DNA of 17,185 bases from an uncultured Ignavibacteria bacterium (GCA_913060595.1 CAJXSA010000025.1:1-17185); one strand, 5' to 3'; counted from the stretch's first letter, positions 1 to 7,732 are shown. Numbers and translations: made by a program. Notes: generated by a model not told the origin, from the letters alone.

Positions 1-1
1 C

Positions 2-910
2 GCAGAGGATGATGACACCGACTGGGCGCCGGTGCTGCTTGATTTCAGTGCCCGGAACAGAACCGAGACTATCGGAACCCGGCAGCTGCTGGGTGAATTT
101 CTCGCGTCGGTCCCGATGTCCGCCGGGGACTCCGCCGCGTTTCTGCCGCTCGCCGATGGCCGCGCACAGCCCTCGACCGTGATGCGCCTGCACCGCATGG
201 CGCGGCACGGCAACCCTGAGGCCATGGTGCTTCTCGGACGACTGATGACGGAGGGACGGCAGCTCGGAAACGATCGCCTGCAGGCCGCGTCGCTTTTCGC
301 GACGTCGGTGTTCCTGGAATCTGCCCGCGGAGGGCAGCTGCTGATCGCGCTGATCCGTGACACGGCCCTGCGCGAACGCATCGCGCGTGAGGCCTACGGC
401 GGCAACCCGGAAGCGCAGTATCTCTGGGCGGTGCTGCATGCGCTGGAATTCGATACGCGCCTCGCCCCCGCGCAGGCGCTGGACATGCTCAAACGTGCCG
501 CAGGACAGGATCATGGCAAGGCGCTGGTGCAGCTGGGCCTGTGCTTCGCCTCCGGACGATGGGTGGAGCGGGACGAGCGCCGCGCCGCGACATTCTGGAA
601 ACATGCCGCAGACCTGCACGACGAAGAGGCGCGCGTGCGCCTGGCGGCCGCAGCCATTCTGGGCAGATCTGACGTCATGGGTACTCGCGACGCGCTGGAA
701 GTGTGCGAGGAGGCAGCCGCGCAGGGAAGCATTCTCGCTGAAGTGGCACTCGCCGCGAGCTATGAGAAGGGCCTCGGCCGCACGGCAAGCAAGGGCGTCG
801 CCGTGCGCATGTACCGTGAATGCGCCGTTCGCGGGTCGCGCACCGCATACGGCGCCCTGCGTCGCATGCACGAGGAACTGCGTCCGGACGACCCGCTCTT
901 CGCCCGCTAG
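2..910 (+). CDS. Sel1-repeat (TPR-like) protein, 5' end cut by the window
   Basis: The frame is open from the first base, so the gene probably begins upstream; a GTG at 32 is available but has no supporting ribosome site. The visible protein (about 302 residues) is alpha-helical with Sel1-like units: GNPEAMVLLGRLMTEG, then GNPEAQYLWAVLHALE, then GKALVQLGLCFASGRWVERD followed by AATFWKHAADLHDEEA, and GSILAEVALAASYEKGLGRT followed by AVRMYRECAVRGS. These match the Sel1 pattern of A-x-LG-x-x-Y-x-x-G and a second helix ending AA-x-x-G. Sel1 proteins are generally protein-interaction scaffolds, and the partner cannot be told from sequence. No signal peptide or membrane segment is visible in the part present. 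The few residues before position 32 are acid-rich (EDDDTD), perhaps a linker from an upstream domain. The family call is fairly secure; the function is unknown. Confidence 0.8.
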   Translation, partial: AEDDDTDWAPVLLDFSARNRTETIGTRQLLGEFLASVPMSAGDSAAFLPLADGRAQPSTVMRLHRMARHGNPEAMVLLGRLMTEGRQLGNDRLQAASLFATSVFLESARGGQLLIALIRDTALRERIAREAYGGNPEAQYLWAVLHALEFDTRLAPAQALDMLKRAAGQDHGKALVQLGLCFASGRWVERDERRAATFWKHAADLHDEEARVRLAAAAILGRSDVMGTRDALEVCEEAAAQGSILAEVALAASYEKGLGRTASKGVAVRMYRECAVRGSRTAYGALRRMHEELRPDDPLFAR

Positions 911-1133
911 GGAAACCCTGCCGACGTCGCCTTCTTTTTGAGGCTGTCGTTGCGTATTTGCACGATATTTATGCCCTGTTTCCTTGCGGATGCACTGAGC
1001 GAGGGGACATTTGGGAGGAGACTGCGATTTCAATTCATGAAAAACCGTCAAATAATTCCATAGATTTCCGCAGAACTCCTTTTTATTCGAGACGCGTCTG
1101 TATTATTTTCCAGTCCAAACACGAATTCAGCCC
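911..1133 (+). promoter_or_regulatory. AT-rich intergenic region ahead of the sensor kinase
   Basis: This 223-bp gap holds no credible gene. Its second half (about 1020-1115) is clearly more AT-rich than the flanking coding DNA, as expected for a promoter and leader. The purine stretch GGGAGGAG near 1013-1020 looks like a ribosome site, but it is followed only by an eight-codon frame (ATG near 1038, stop TAG), with poor spacing. TAGATTTC, near the Bacteroidota -7 consensus, occurs close to 1062, but I found no matching TTG element at the usual distance. I therefore assign no precise promoter. Confidence 0.35.
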
Positions 1134-3842
1134 ATGACGGACAAAATGGCGTACCAGGTGCTGCTTCTCGAGGAGCGTGAGGCGGATGCCCAGCTCATCG
1201 AGGAAGCACTCATGCAGAGCTCCCTGCCCTGCGTGGTGACCCATGTTTCTCGCCTGTCCGACGCACTCGAACAGACCATCAGCACGCAGTTCGATGTCAT
1301 ACTCATGGAACTGTTCCTCACCGACAGCCAGGGACTCGACACGTTCGTCGCCATGCGCAGCCATGCGCCGCAGCTGCCCATGATACTGCTCACCGATACC
1401 GACAACCTCGACGTGACCAGTGAGGCAGCGAAGAAGGGGGCGCAGGACGTTCTCGACAAGGACGAGATCAGCCCGGCGGTGCTCGAGAAAACGCTGTTTT
1501 ACGCCATCGAGCGCAAACGGCACGAGCGGGAGCTGCGTCAGCAGAAGGAGTTCTACGAAAACCTTCTTCATGACGCAAACGTCTGGGTCGAGGCGCTCGA
1601 CCGCAAAGGCAATGTCATACTCTGGAACCGCGGCGCCGAGAGCATCTCCGGATACGAGTCGCGCGAGCTGCTACGCAATCACAGGCGCTGGGAACTGCTG
1701 TATCCGGACGAGGTGTATCGTGCACAGATGATCGCGCAGTACGAGGCGCTGCTCCGCGAGGAACAGGGCATGGCGGACGTGGAGACGGAGATTCGCACGT
1801 TCGACGGCTCGCGACGCATCATTTCATGGAATTCCAACATCATTCGCGGGAACGGGGGGCAGACCGTCGGCTGCATGTTCGTCGGCAACGACGTCACCGA
1901 GCGCCGCGCGTCGGAGCAGCAGATCTCGCGCAGCGAGGATCGTTTCCGCATCCTTGCCGATCTGACCAGCGACTATGTGTATTCCGCGAGCCTGAATGAC
2001 GACGGGCAGCTCGTCACCGAATGGGTGGAGGGCGCCTTTCAGCAGATTACTGGACATGACGCAGCTGAAGTGATCGGGAACCCCGGCTTCTGGTCCTCCA
2101 TCGTCCATCCCGGCGACCGCGAGAAGCTCGGACCGTTCTTCGAACGATTGACGGCCGAACAGACGACCATGCTCGTCTATCGTATCCATTCCCGGGATAA
2201 TCGCACGGTCTGGCTGCGGGATCACGTGTCCCCGATCGTGGATGACGCAGGGAACATCACCGGCATACACGGTGCGGTGCAGGACATTTCTCAGCAGCGG
2301 ACAGCGGAGGAATCGCTGCTCAAGGAGCAGGAGAAACTCCGCGGCATCATTGAAAACGCGGCGGACGGCATTTCGCTGATGGATGAAAACGGCCGCGTGA
2401 TAGAGTGGAGTCCCGCCATGGAGCGCATCACGGGCATTCCACGCGACGAGGCCATCGGCAGCAGTCACTGGGACATACAGGCACGCCTCGCGCTTCCCGA
2501 AGAGCATGCCCGCTATGACGTCCGCGAACATACGCGCAAGCTCATCGAGGAATACCTGGTCACCGAGGACGCCACGTGGCTGAACCGGCTGTTTGACCGT
2601 TGGATACTGCGCTCAGACGGCGAACGCCGCTACATCGAACTCGTTTCCTTCCCGGTGCGCAGCTCGCAGGGCCTGCTCACCGGCTCCGTGACACGCGACA
2701 TCACCGAGGTGAAACTCGCCGAGCTGGATCTCGAGGAGAAAAACCGGCAGCTGCAGACGCTTATCCAGGCCATCCCCGACCTTGTGTATTTCAAGGATGA
2801 ACACCTGACCAACATCATCGCAAACCAGGCTTTCGGTGAGTGGGTGGGAAAGCCGATGGAGGAAGTTCTCGGCAAAGCCGACAGCGAGCTGCTGCCTCCG
2901 GACATCGCCGCACAGTGCGAACAGAGTGATCGTGAAGTTATGGAGAAGGGACGCCCGGTGCGCGGCGAGGAGATGTCGGAGGACGGGGAGGACGGCGCCC
3001 GTCAGTATTTCGAGACGGTGAAAGTCCCGCTGCAGAACGCAAGCGGCCAGGTCACAGGGCTGGTCGGCGTCAGCAGGGACATCACCGAGCGCAAGGTCGC
3101 CGAGCTGCTCCTGGAAGCACAGAACAAGGAACTCAAGGAGCGGAACCAGGAACTCGATACATATACGCATTCGGTGGCGCATGACCTGAAGAATCCGCTG
3201 AGCCTCATTCTGGGATACGCAGAAATGGTGCAGACCGAAGCGGGCGAACTTGACGTCGAGGAACTGCAGGAGTACATGGGCAGCATTCTGTTCAACGGCC
3301 GGAAAATGATTTCCATCATCAACGCCCTGCTTCTTCTCGCAAGCGTGCGCCAGGAAGAGATCATCACCGAGTTTCTCGACATGCACCAGATCGTCGATGA
3401 TGCCGTGCGCCGGCTGCAGAAGCTCGCCGATGAACGCGACATTCACATCGTGCTCCCGGAACGATGGCAGGACGCCGTCGGCTACACCGCCTGGATCGAG
3501 GAGGTCTGGGTGAATTACATCGGCAATGCGGTCAAACACGGCAAGCGCGGAATGACCGTCGAAGTCGGCATGGAGGAAACGCAGGAAGGGAAGATGATAC
3601 GGTACTGGGTGCGTGACAACGGACCCGGCATTCCGGAGGACAGGTTCGAGGACCTTTTCCTGCCCTTTACCAGGCTGGCGCAGGCCAAGATAGAGGGACA
3701 CGGACTGGGACTGTCCATCGTGCGCCGCATCGTGGAAAAGCTCGGGGGTGAGGTGGGAGTCAAGTCGGAAGTCGGGAAAGGCAGCACGTTCTTCTTCACG
3801 CTGCCGGCGTCCCTGGAGGACGACAGGGAAGAAGCGACCTAA
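1134..3842 (+). CDS. Multi-PAS sensor histidine kinase with N-terminal receiver domain
   Basis: A 902-residue cytoplasmic-type kinase with no membrane segments. Order: receiver (about 5-125), PAS (137-258), PAS (264-390), PAS (402-526), PAS (538-655), HisKA and HATPase_c. The phospho-acceptor H-box is HDLKNP with His683. The ATP site shows the N-box around Asn798 (GNAVKH), G1 DNGPGI from Asp828, the F-box LFLPF and G2 GHGLGLSIV, so the kinase core looks intact. PAS domains end in typical DVTERR, DISQQR, DITEVK and DITERK motifs. The receiver keeps Thr87 and Lys109, but Glu59 stands where the phosphorylated Asp normally is, and the acidic pair is Glu13-Glu14. ATG 1134 has no clear Shine-Dalgarno; ATG 1146, just before the receiver's first strand, is an alternative with a weak GGA. 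No partner response regulator is visible. The ligand is unknown. Confidence 0.93.
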   Translation: MTDKMAYQVLLLEEREADAQLIEEALMQSSLPCVVTHVSRLSDALEQTISTQFDVILMELFLTDSQGLDTFVAMRSHAPQLPMILLTDTDNLDVTSEAAKKGAQDVLDKDEISPAVLEKTLFYAIERKRHERELRQQKEFYENLLHDANVWVEALDRKGNVILWNRGAESISGYESRELLRNHRRWELLYPDEVYRAQMIAQYEALLREEQGMADVETEIRTFDGSRRIISWNSNIIRGNGGQTVGCMFVGNDVTERRASEQQISRSEDRFRILADLTSDYVYSASLNDDGQLVTEWVEGAFQQITGHDAAEVIGNPGFWSSIVHPGDREKLGPFFERLTAEQTTMLVYRIHSRDNRTVWLRDHVSPIVDDAGNITGIHGAVQDISQQRTAEESLLKEQEKLRGIIENAADGISLMDENGRVIEWSPAMERITGIPRDEAIGSSHWDIQARLALPEEHARYDVREHTRKLIEEYLVTEDATWLNRLFDRWILRSDGERRYIELVSFPVRSSQGLLTGSVTRDITEVKLAELDLEEKNRQLQTLIQAIPDLVYFKDEHLTNIIANQAFGEWVGKPMEEVLGKADSELLPPDIAAQCEQSDREVMEKGRPVRGEEMSEDGEDGARQYFETVKVPLQNASGQVTGLVGVSRDITERKVAELLLEAQNKELKERNQELDTYTHSVAHDLKNPLSLILGYAEMVQTEAGELDVEELQEYMGSILFNGRKMISIINALLLLASVRQEEIITEFLDMHQIVDDAVRRLQKLADERDIHIVLPERWQDAVGYTAWIEEVWVNYIGNAVKHGKRGMTVEVGMEETQEGKMIRYWVRDNGPGIPEDRFEDLFLPFTRLAQAKIEGHGLGLSIVRRIVEKLGGEVGVKSEVGKGSTFFFTLPASLEDDREEAT

Positions 3843-4255
3843 CCGGCCGTACTCCTGCTGCGCAGCAGGCACACGAAATCTTCGGAAAAATGTTCTCGCT
3901 GATGCGCCGCAAACACGCGCAGCGCCGCGATGTCCATATCCATGAAAAAGGTCGGCATGACGGAGAACTTGCTCTCGGCCTTTGCAAGCTGATTCCGGGC
4001 ACCTTTGTAGCGCCCGATGCGCTTGAGATGCAGTCCCGACGCGAGCTGAATCAGGGCGCGGAGAAAAATCTCCGCGTCGTCTTCCGGGTCGTCCCCCATC
4101 GGTAGCCAGGCCGCTTCCCAGGATTCATGCGCATGCCAGTAGCGTCCGCGATTGAACAGCGCGCAGCCGTGCCGGAAATCCTCCCACTGCGCGTCACTGA
4201 AGGGCGGCGCCTTCAGAGAAGATATTTCCTCGACCGCACGTTTTCTCGGGGGCAC
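3839..4255 (-). CDS. DUF309 family protein
   Basis: A 138-residue soluble protein with the DUF309 signature near its N-terminus: LFNRGRYWHAHESWEAAW, containing the conserved H-E-x-W-E core. A helical repeat-like region follows (FLRALIQLASGLHLKR). The family is small and mostly uncharacterised, and its conserved His and Glu residues have suggested a possible metal or catalytic site; no function is proven here. The start is GTG, chosen because it lies 3 nt after the stop codon of the upstream membrane-protein gene and has GGGAG at a suitable distance inside that gene's end, which suggests translational coupling. Its TAG stop overlaps the TAA of the convergent kinase gene (shared bases 3840-3841). 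It is the last gene of the minus-strand run. Confidence 0.85.
   Translation of the reverse strand: MPPRKRAVEEISSLKAPPFSDAQWEDFRHGCALFNRGRYWHAHESWEAAWLPMGDDPEDDAEIFLRALIQLASGLHLKRIGRYKGARNQLAKAESKFSVMPTFFMDMDIAALRVFAAHQREHFSEDFVCLLRSRSTAG
3854..3869. repeat. 16-bp perfect palindrome, possible terminator hairpin
   Basis: CCTGCTGCGCAGCAGG is a perfect inverted repeat that could form a hairpin of six to eight pairs. It begins 12 bp after the kinase stop codon and lies inside the 3' end of the convergent DUF309 gene. There is no T-run after it. It may terminate kinase transcripts, or it may be a chance result of coding for LLRS in the opposite gene. Confidence 0.35.
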
Positions 4256-4258
4256 GGA

Positions 4259-4648
4259 TTACTCTCCCGGGGTGGGTGCGATGTCGCGCTGACGGCGTGC
4301 GTCAATGAAGGACTTGATCGCAAAAATCACGAACGCGAGTGTGAGCAGCGCCATGACGCTCTGCATTACGGTCGCGAAGGGACGTGCGAGCGTTCCGCCG
4401 CCGAGCAGATCGACAAGAGAAGACAATCCGCGCGCGGACCCTGCGAAACCGATAAGTGCCAGCAGGGTGACGGCGTGCATCATGTGCTTGCGCAGCTTCT
4501 CCTTGCGTGCCAGCAGTCCGAGCACCAGGATGGGAACCCCGAAAAAGGAGGGAATCAGCGCGGTGACGCTTTCACCCCCGGAAAAACCGTACCCCGCGAT
4601 GCCGAGCAGGGTGAGAATGACGCCGAGGGCGATGGAAAATGCAACCAT
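4259..4648 (-). CDS. Small four-helix membrane protein, function unknown
   Basis: A 129-residue protein with four hydrophobic segments: about residues 3-22 (starting FSIALGVILTLLGIAGYG), 28-46 (ALIPSFFGVPILVLGLLA), 57-72 (around HAVTLLALIGFAG) and 93-112 (QSVMALLTLAFVIFAIKSFI). Charged loops such as RKEKLRKH lie between helices 2 and 3, and the tail is basic then polar. I recall similar small proteins with a TALIPxFFG segment in other environmental bacteria but know no named family. The ATG is supported by CGGAG about 7 nt upstream. It sits between the beta-lactamase (53-bp gap containing an inverted repeat) and DUF309 (3-nt gap), so it is probably co-transcribed at least with DUF309. No function can be assigned. 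Confidence 0.8.
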   Translation of the reverse strand: MVAFSIALGVILTLLGIAGYGFSGGESVTALIPSFFGVPILVLGLLARKEKLRKHMMHAVTLLALIGFAGSARGLSSLVDLLGGGTLARPFATVMQSVMALLTLAFVIFAIKSFIDARRQRDIAPTPGE

Positions 4649-4668
4649 GTCTATACTCCGGGAATCAG

Positions 4669-4692
4669 GTACGTAATAATTCAGCTACGTAC
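4669..4692. repeat. Inverted repeat GTACGTA / TACGTAC between beta-lactamase and membrane-protein genes
   Basis: Two perfectly complementary 7-bp arms (4669-4675 and 4686-4692) are separated by 10 bp of AT-rich sequence. Each arm itself contains the palindrome TACGTA. It lies in the 53-bp gap after the beta-lactamase stop. Without a T-run it is not a classic terminator; it could be an attenuating hairpin, an mRNA-processing site or a dimeric operator. Confidence 0.4.
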
Positions 4693-4701
4693 TCAACATG
4701 T

Positions 4702-5514
4702 TTATTCCCCGTTAGGTTTCCCCTGCATCAGTCCGCGTTCGGTGAGGAGCTCGCGCACGAGGCGGTGGCGCAGTTTCGCGAGCGCATACATTTCCATGGA
4801 CGGGGATGCGATATTCAGCGCATAGCAGTACGGTGTCCCCTCGTGCTCGATGAAGCCCACCAGCCATCCGTACAGCGTGCCGTCGATATCCCCGAGACCG
4901 GTTTTCCCGGACAGCACATACCCGTCGCCGTGCTCCAGCACCATGAGCTGCCTGACCGTGCGCTGCACCTCCGCGCTGAAGGGCAGGGCGTCTTTCCACA
5001 GCTTGCGGAGAAGCGCGATCTGCTCGTCGCAGCTGATGCGCAGGGCGCCGTCGAGCCAGAAGCGGTCGATGCCGCCGCTGATGTCCGCGTTGCCGTAGTC
5101 ACTGGCATTCACGTACTGCTGCATGCGATCGGAACCAATGCGCCGGGCCAGTTCCTGGTAAAACCATACGCAGGAACGCTGAAATGCGTTGGCCATGTCC
5201 TGGTCCTGATTCCACGACCGGATGCGGTGTGTGCGGCCGTCCCATTTCAGGACATCTTCCGTGCTCTTCACGGCGCCGGTTTCCAGGGCGATCAGTGAGT
5301 TGAGAATTTTAAATGTCGAGGCGGGGATGAAACGTTCGCCGCAGCGATCCGCATTGAGGCGATCACAATCGTCGGCATCGACAGGACAGATGACGAAACA
5401 GCCCTCGACGCCGTTGCGCGCGAAGATGTCCCCGTCTTCAGACTGCTGCGCAGCGAGCGGCAGGGTGAGAAGGGCGAAGAGAAGAAGGATTGAGGGAAAG
5501 AACATGGCGTGCAT
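4702..5514 (-). CDS. Class D (OXA-type) serine beta-lactamase
   Basis: A 270-residue protein with a signal peptide (hydrophobic residues 5-20, probable cleavage near LAAQ), so it acts in the periplasm, opening the beta-lactam ring through an acyl-enzyme. All class D motifs are present at nearly OXA-10 spacing: Ser66-Thr-Phe-Lys69 (nucleophile and the lysine that is carbamylated in this class), Ser114-Cys-Val116, Tyr140-Gly-Asn142, Trp153 (stabilises the carbamylated lysine) and Lys204-Thr-Gly206. Cys43 and Cys50 align with the disulfide cysteines known from OXA-10. Cys39 and Cys58 form an unusual extra pair around them. GWLVG replaces the more usual GWWVG or GWYVG. ATG 5514 is preferred over the internal ATG because GAGGAAG lies at proper distance. 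It follows the dipeptidase gene by 30 bp. No mobile element flanks it, so it looks resident. Substrate range cannot be predicted. Confidence 0.93.
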   Translation of the reverse strand: MHAMFFPSILLLFALLTLPLAAQQSEDGDIFARNGVEGCFVICPVDADDCDRLNADRCGERFIPASTFKILNSLIALETGAVKSTEDVLKWDGRTHRIRSWNQDQDMANAFQRSCVWFYQELARRIGSDRMQQYVNASDYGNADISGGIDRFWLDGALRISCDEQIALLRKLWKDALPFSAEVQRTVRQLMVLEHGDGYVLSGKTGLGDIDGTLYGWLVGFIEHEGTPYCYALNIASPSMEMYALAKLRHRLVRELLTERGLMQGKPNGE

Positions 5515-5544
5515 GACGGCTTCCTCGTACAGCTGTGAGAATGA

Positions 5545-6582
5545 TCAGGCGGTGAACACGTCCCGGTACAGGCGCAGTGCGTTGCCTCCGAGTATGCCGG
5601 CGAGTTCTTCGTCGGTGAAACCCCGGCGTGCCAGCGCTTCGACGACGACGGGCAGCTGTGCCACGGTCTCCGCACCGTGTACGAAGGTGAGCAGATCGGA
5701 AGGGAGATTGTCCCGGGTGAGCCATTTCTTCATGGCGTCGATATAATAGTCAGCGTAGTCCGGTCCGAGGGCGAGTGCCTGCGGACCGATAAGTTCTGCG
5801 ATGTGCACCGCATGGTCCGCGAGGCGGTCGGGAGTGGCGCGCGTGCGGTCGTCGTCGATGAACATGCCGAGGAAATTGAGACCGATGACCCCGTGGCGTT
5901 CACCGATGAGCCGGATCTGTTCGTCGGTCAGATTCCGCCGGTGTGCGCAGAGCGCACGGGCGTTGCTGTGAGAGACCATGGGCGGCAGGGTATAGTGATC
6001 GAGGGCGTCGAAGAAGGAGGGATCGGACAGGTGCACGAGATCGAGTACCATGCGCGTCGCGAGCAGTTCCTCCACCACGGCCCGTCCGAAGTTTGAGAGT
6101 CCGCCAGGGTTCGGCTCCCCGCAGCCGTCCGCCGCGCCGTTGCGTTCGTTGTGGGTGAGTATCACTGCGCGCAGTCCGCGCGCATGCAGCATGCGCAGAG
6201 CGGCGATGTCTTCGATGCAGCGAATGCCTTCGAGGGCGAGCATGAAATGCGTTCCCGCGCGTGATGCGGCGCGGTCGAGGTCGGCCGCGTCACGGACGAG
6301 ATGGAAGTCCTCGTGCCGATCGATCTGCTGCAGCGTCCGGTCGACGATGTTGCGGACCAGCCGTTCGTCCCAGAGCTTGAGCACGTCGATGTCGAAATCG
6401 CCGCCGACGGTGAGCACTTCCATGCTCACTCCTCCTTCGCGCAGCCGCGGCAGATGCTCGGCATGCAGGGCGTCGTCGCGACCCTCTTCCGCCGCGCGGT
6501 ACAGCTCGATCGCGTAGTCGGAATGCACGTCGACCACGGGGTGACTGCGGAGCAGGGACTGAACGCGTGCGGAGATATCCAT
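5545..6582 (-). CDS. Membrane dipeptidase (renal dipeptidase), peptidase family M19
   Basis: A 345-residue zinc dipeptidase of the amidohydrolase fold. Metal and catalytic residues are visible: His20-x-Asp22 in DVHSDY, Glu118 in LALEG, His184 in LDLVHLS and His205 in MVSHSNAR. Other family marks are LTHNERN, GVIGLNF, LGPDYADYY and the C-terminal GGNALRLYRDVF. M19 enzymes cleave dipeptides and tolerate a C-terminal D-residue; the mammalian member also hydrolyses carbapenems. No signal peptide is visible, so it is probably cytoplasmic despite the family name. The open frame extends upstream into the neighbouring gene, but ATG 6582 has GGAAG 7 nt before it and begins just before the first conserved motif, so I chose it. 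The gene lies 16 bp after the PLP enzyme and 30 bp before the beta-lactamase, consistent with one operon. Confidence 0.92.
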   Translation of the reverse strand: MDISARVQSLLRSHPVVDVHSDYAIELYRAAEEGRDDALHAEHLPRLREGGVSMEVLTVGGDFDIDVLKLWDERLVRNIVDRTLQQIDRHEDFHLVRDAADLDRAASRAGTHFMLALEGIRCIEDIAALRMLHARGLRAVILTHNERNGAADGCGEPNPGGLSNFGRAVVEELLATRMVLDLVHLSDPSFFDALDHYTLPPMVSHSNARALCAHRRNLTDEQIRLIGERHGVIGLNFLGMFIDDDRTRATPDRLADHAVHIAELIGPQALALGPDYADYYIDAMKKWLTRDNLPSDLLTFVHGAETVAQLPVVVEALARRGFTDEELAGILGGNALRLYRDVFTA

Positions 6583-6598
6583 GATGCGGCTTCCGTGC

Positions 6599-7732
6599 TT
6601 ATGATTGTGTCGTGTATGGCTGTCCCGCGCAGTGGTCAGCCTCGCTTCCGTCGAGCATGAGATAGCCGCGCATGCACGCGGCGGCGAGGCAGGAATGCAC
6701 GGGGAGAATGCCGACGAGGGCGCCGGGGTGCAGCAGGTCGATGATTTCCGGCGTGCTGCGCACGACGCCGTGTTCCTGCGAGAGGCGCACGATGTGGGTG
6801 TCGGGCAGGGGCGGGGACCAGCCTTCGTCGGTGAGCAGGACCACCCGTCCAAAGTGCGTTTCGCCGCCTGCGCGCCCGTGCTGCTCCTTCGAAAGATGCA
6901 CCCCGCCGCCGTATATCACGAATTCACCGCGTGCGGGATGCACGGCGACGACGGGCGCAGCGAGCACGACGGCGATGTCCTCCGCTGCGCAGGCGCCCAG
7001 TTCCAACTGCATCACGTCGTAGAAGACGAAGTTGCCCGGTCGTATTTCGTCGACGCCCGTGAAATCCTCCGCCAGCGTGCAGCCCGGGGTGTCGCCGACC
7101 GACACGATGAGTTCGGGATGCCGGGGCCGGAGCGCCGCAGCGACGGCAGTGAGTCCCGCTCGCGTGCGCTCGAACACGTTGCGCACTTCCTCCGGGGTTG
7201 CGGCGTGATAACTGTCCCCTGCATGCGCGAGCAGGCCGTGCAGGCGCAGCCGTGGGCAGCGCGCGATTTCCTCGCACACCGCGTCGATGGCGGTGCGGTT
7301 GTCGTGCGCGATGCCGGTGCGTCCGTAGCCCGCGTCGATCTTGACGTATACGTCGAGGTCGTGCCGCAGTCCTTCGCAGAGCCGCCGCACGGTGTCGGCC
7401 GATTCGACGAGCAGCTGCAGCCGCACGCGTGCGGCGAGTGCGTTGATCGCGTCGATTTCACGCAGGTTCACCGGGAAGGCGACGGTGATGTCCTTCCACC
7501 CGTCGTCGGCGAAATACGCGGCCATGCGCAGGGAGGAGACGGTGATGCGTTCGACGCCCGCGTCCCGGAACATGCGTCCGACGACGCGGGACTGATGTGT
7601 TTTGAAGTGGGGGCGGAAAATGAGGTCGTGCGCGCGGGCTTTTTCCGCCATGCGCCTGATGTTGTTCCGGCACACCGCGGGATTCAGCAGCATGGTCGGT
7701 GTGCGCACGGCGTCATACGGCATAGTGGCCAC
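6599..7732 (-). CDS. D-serine dehydratase / D-threonine aldolase-like PLP enzyme (alanine racemase N-terminal fold)
   Basis: A fold-type III PLP enzyme of about 377 residues. The N-terminal TIM-barrel half carries the cofactor lysine in RPHFKTHQS, then VKIDAGYGRTG, LHGLLAHAGDSYH and VSVGDTPGC. The C-terminal half has IYGGGVHLSKE and the metal pair His and Cys in ILPVHSCLAA, typical of metal-dependent D-serine dehydratases and D-threonine aldolases. The reaction is therefore likely elimination from D-serine or retro-aldol cleavage of a D-beta-hydroxy amino acid; the two cannot be separated by eye. I chose GTG 7732 because AGGA lies 6 nt upstream. ATG 7723 (374 residues) is the alternative and would suit a transcript starting very close to the gene. 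It heads the minus-strand run and is divergent from the MscS gene. Confidence 0.85.
   Translation of the reverse strand: MATMPYDAVRTPTMLLNPAVCRNNIRRMAEKARAHDLIFRPHFKTHQSRVVGRMFRDAGVERITVSSLRMAAYFADDGWKDITVAFPVNLREIDAINALAARVRLQLLVESADTVRRLCEGLRHDLDVYVKIDAGYGRTGIAHDNRTAIDAVCEEIARCPRLRLHGLLAHAGDSYHAATPEEVRNVFERTRAGLTAVAAALRPRHPELIVSVGDTPGCTLAEDFTGVDEIRPGNFVFYDVMQLELGACAAEDIAVVLAAPVVAVHPARGEFVIYGGGVHLSKEQHGRAGGETHFGRVVLLTDEGWSPPLPDTHIVRLSQEHGVVRSTPEIIDLLHPGALVGILPVHSCLAAACMRGYLMLDGSEADHCAGQPYTTQS

Noticed and set aside
1038..1064. Tiny frame ATG-AAA-AAC...TAG downstream of a GGGAGGAG ribosome-site-like stretch
   Set aside because: Only eight codons long, with about 17 nt between the purine stretch and the ATG, and no sign of an attenuator structure after it.
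2613..3872. Minus-strand open frame of about 419 codons under the kinase domain
   Set aside because: It covers the intact HisKA and ATPase motifs of the plus-strand kinase and shows no motif of its own.
6583..6852. Upstream extension of the dipeptidase open frame
   Set aside because: This stretch lies inside the PLP-enzyme gene in another frame and translates to low-complexity Pro/Ser/Arg/Cys sequence. The internal ATG at 6582 has a ribosome site and precedes the first conserved motif.
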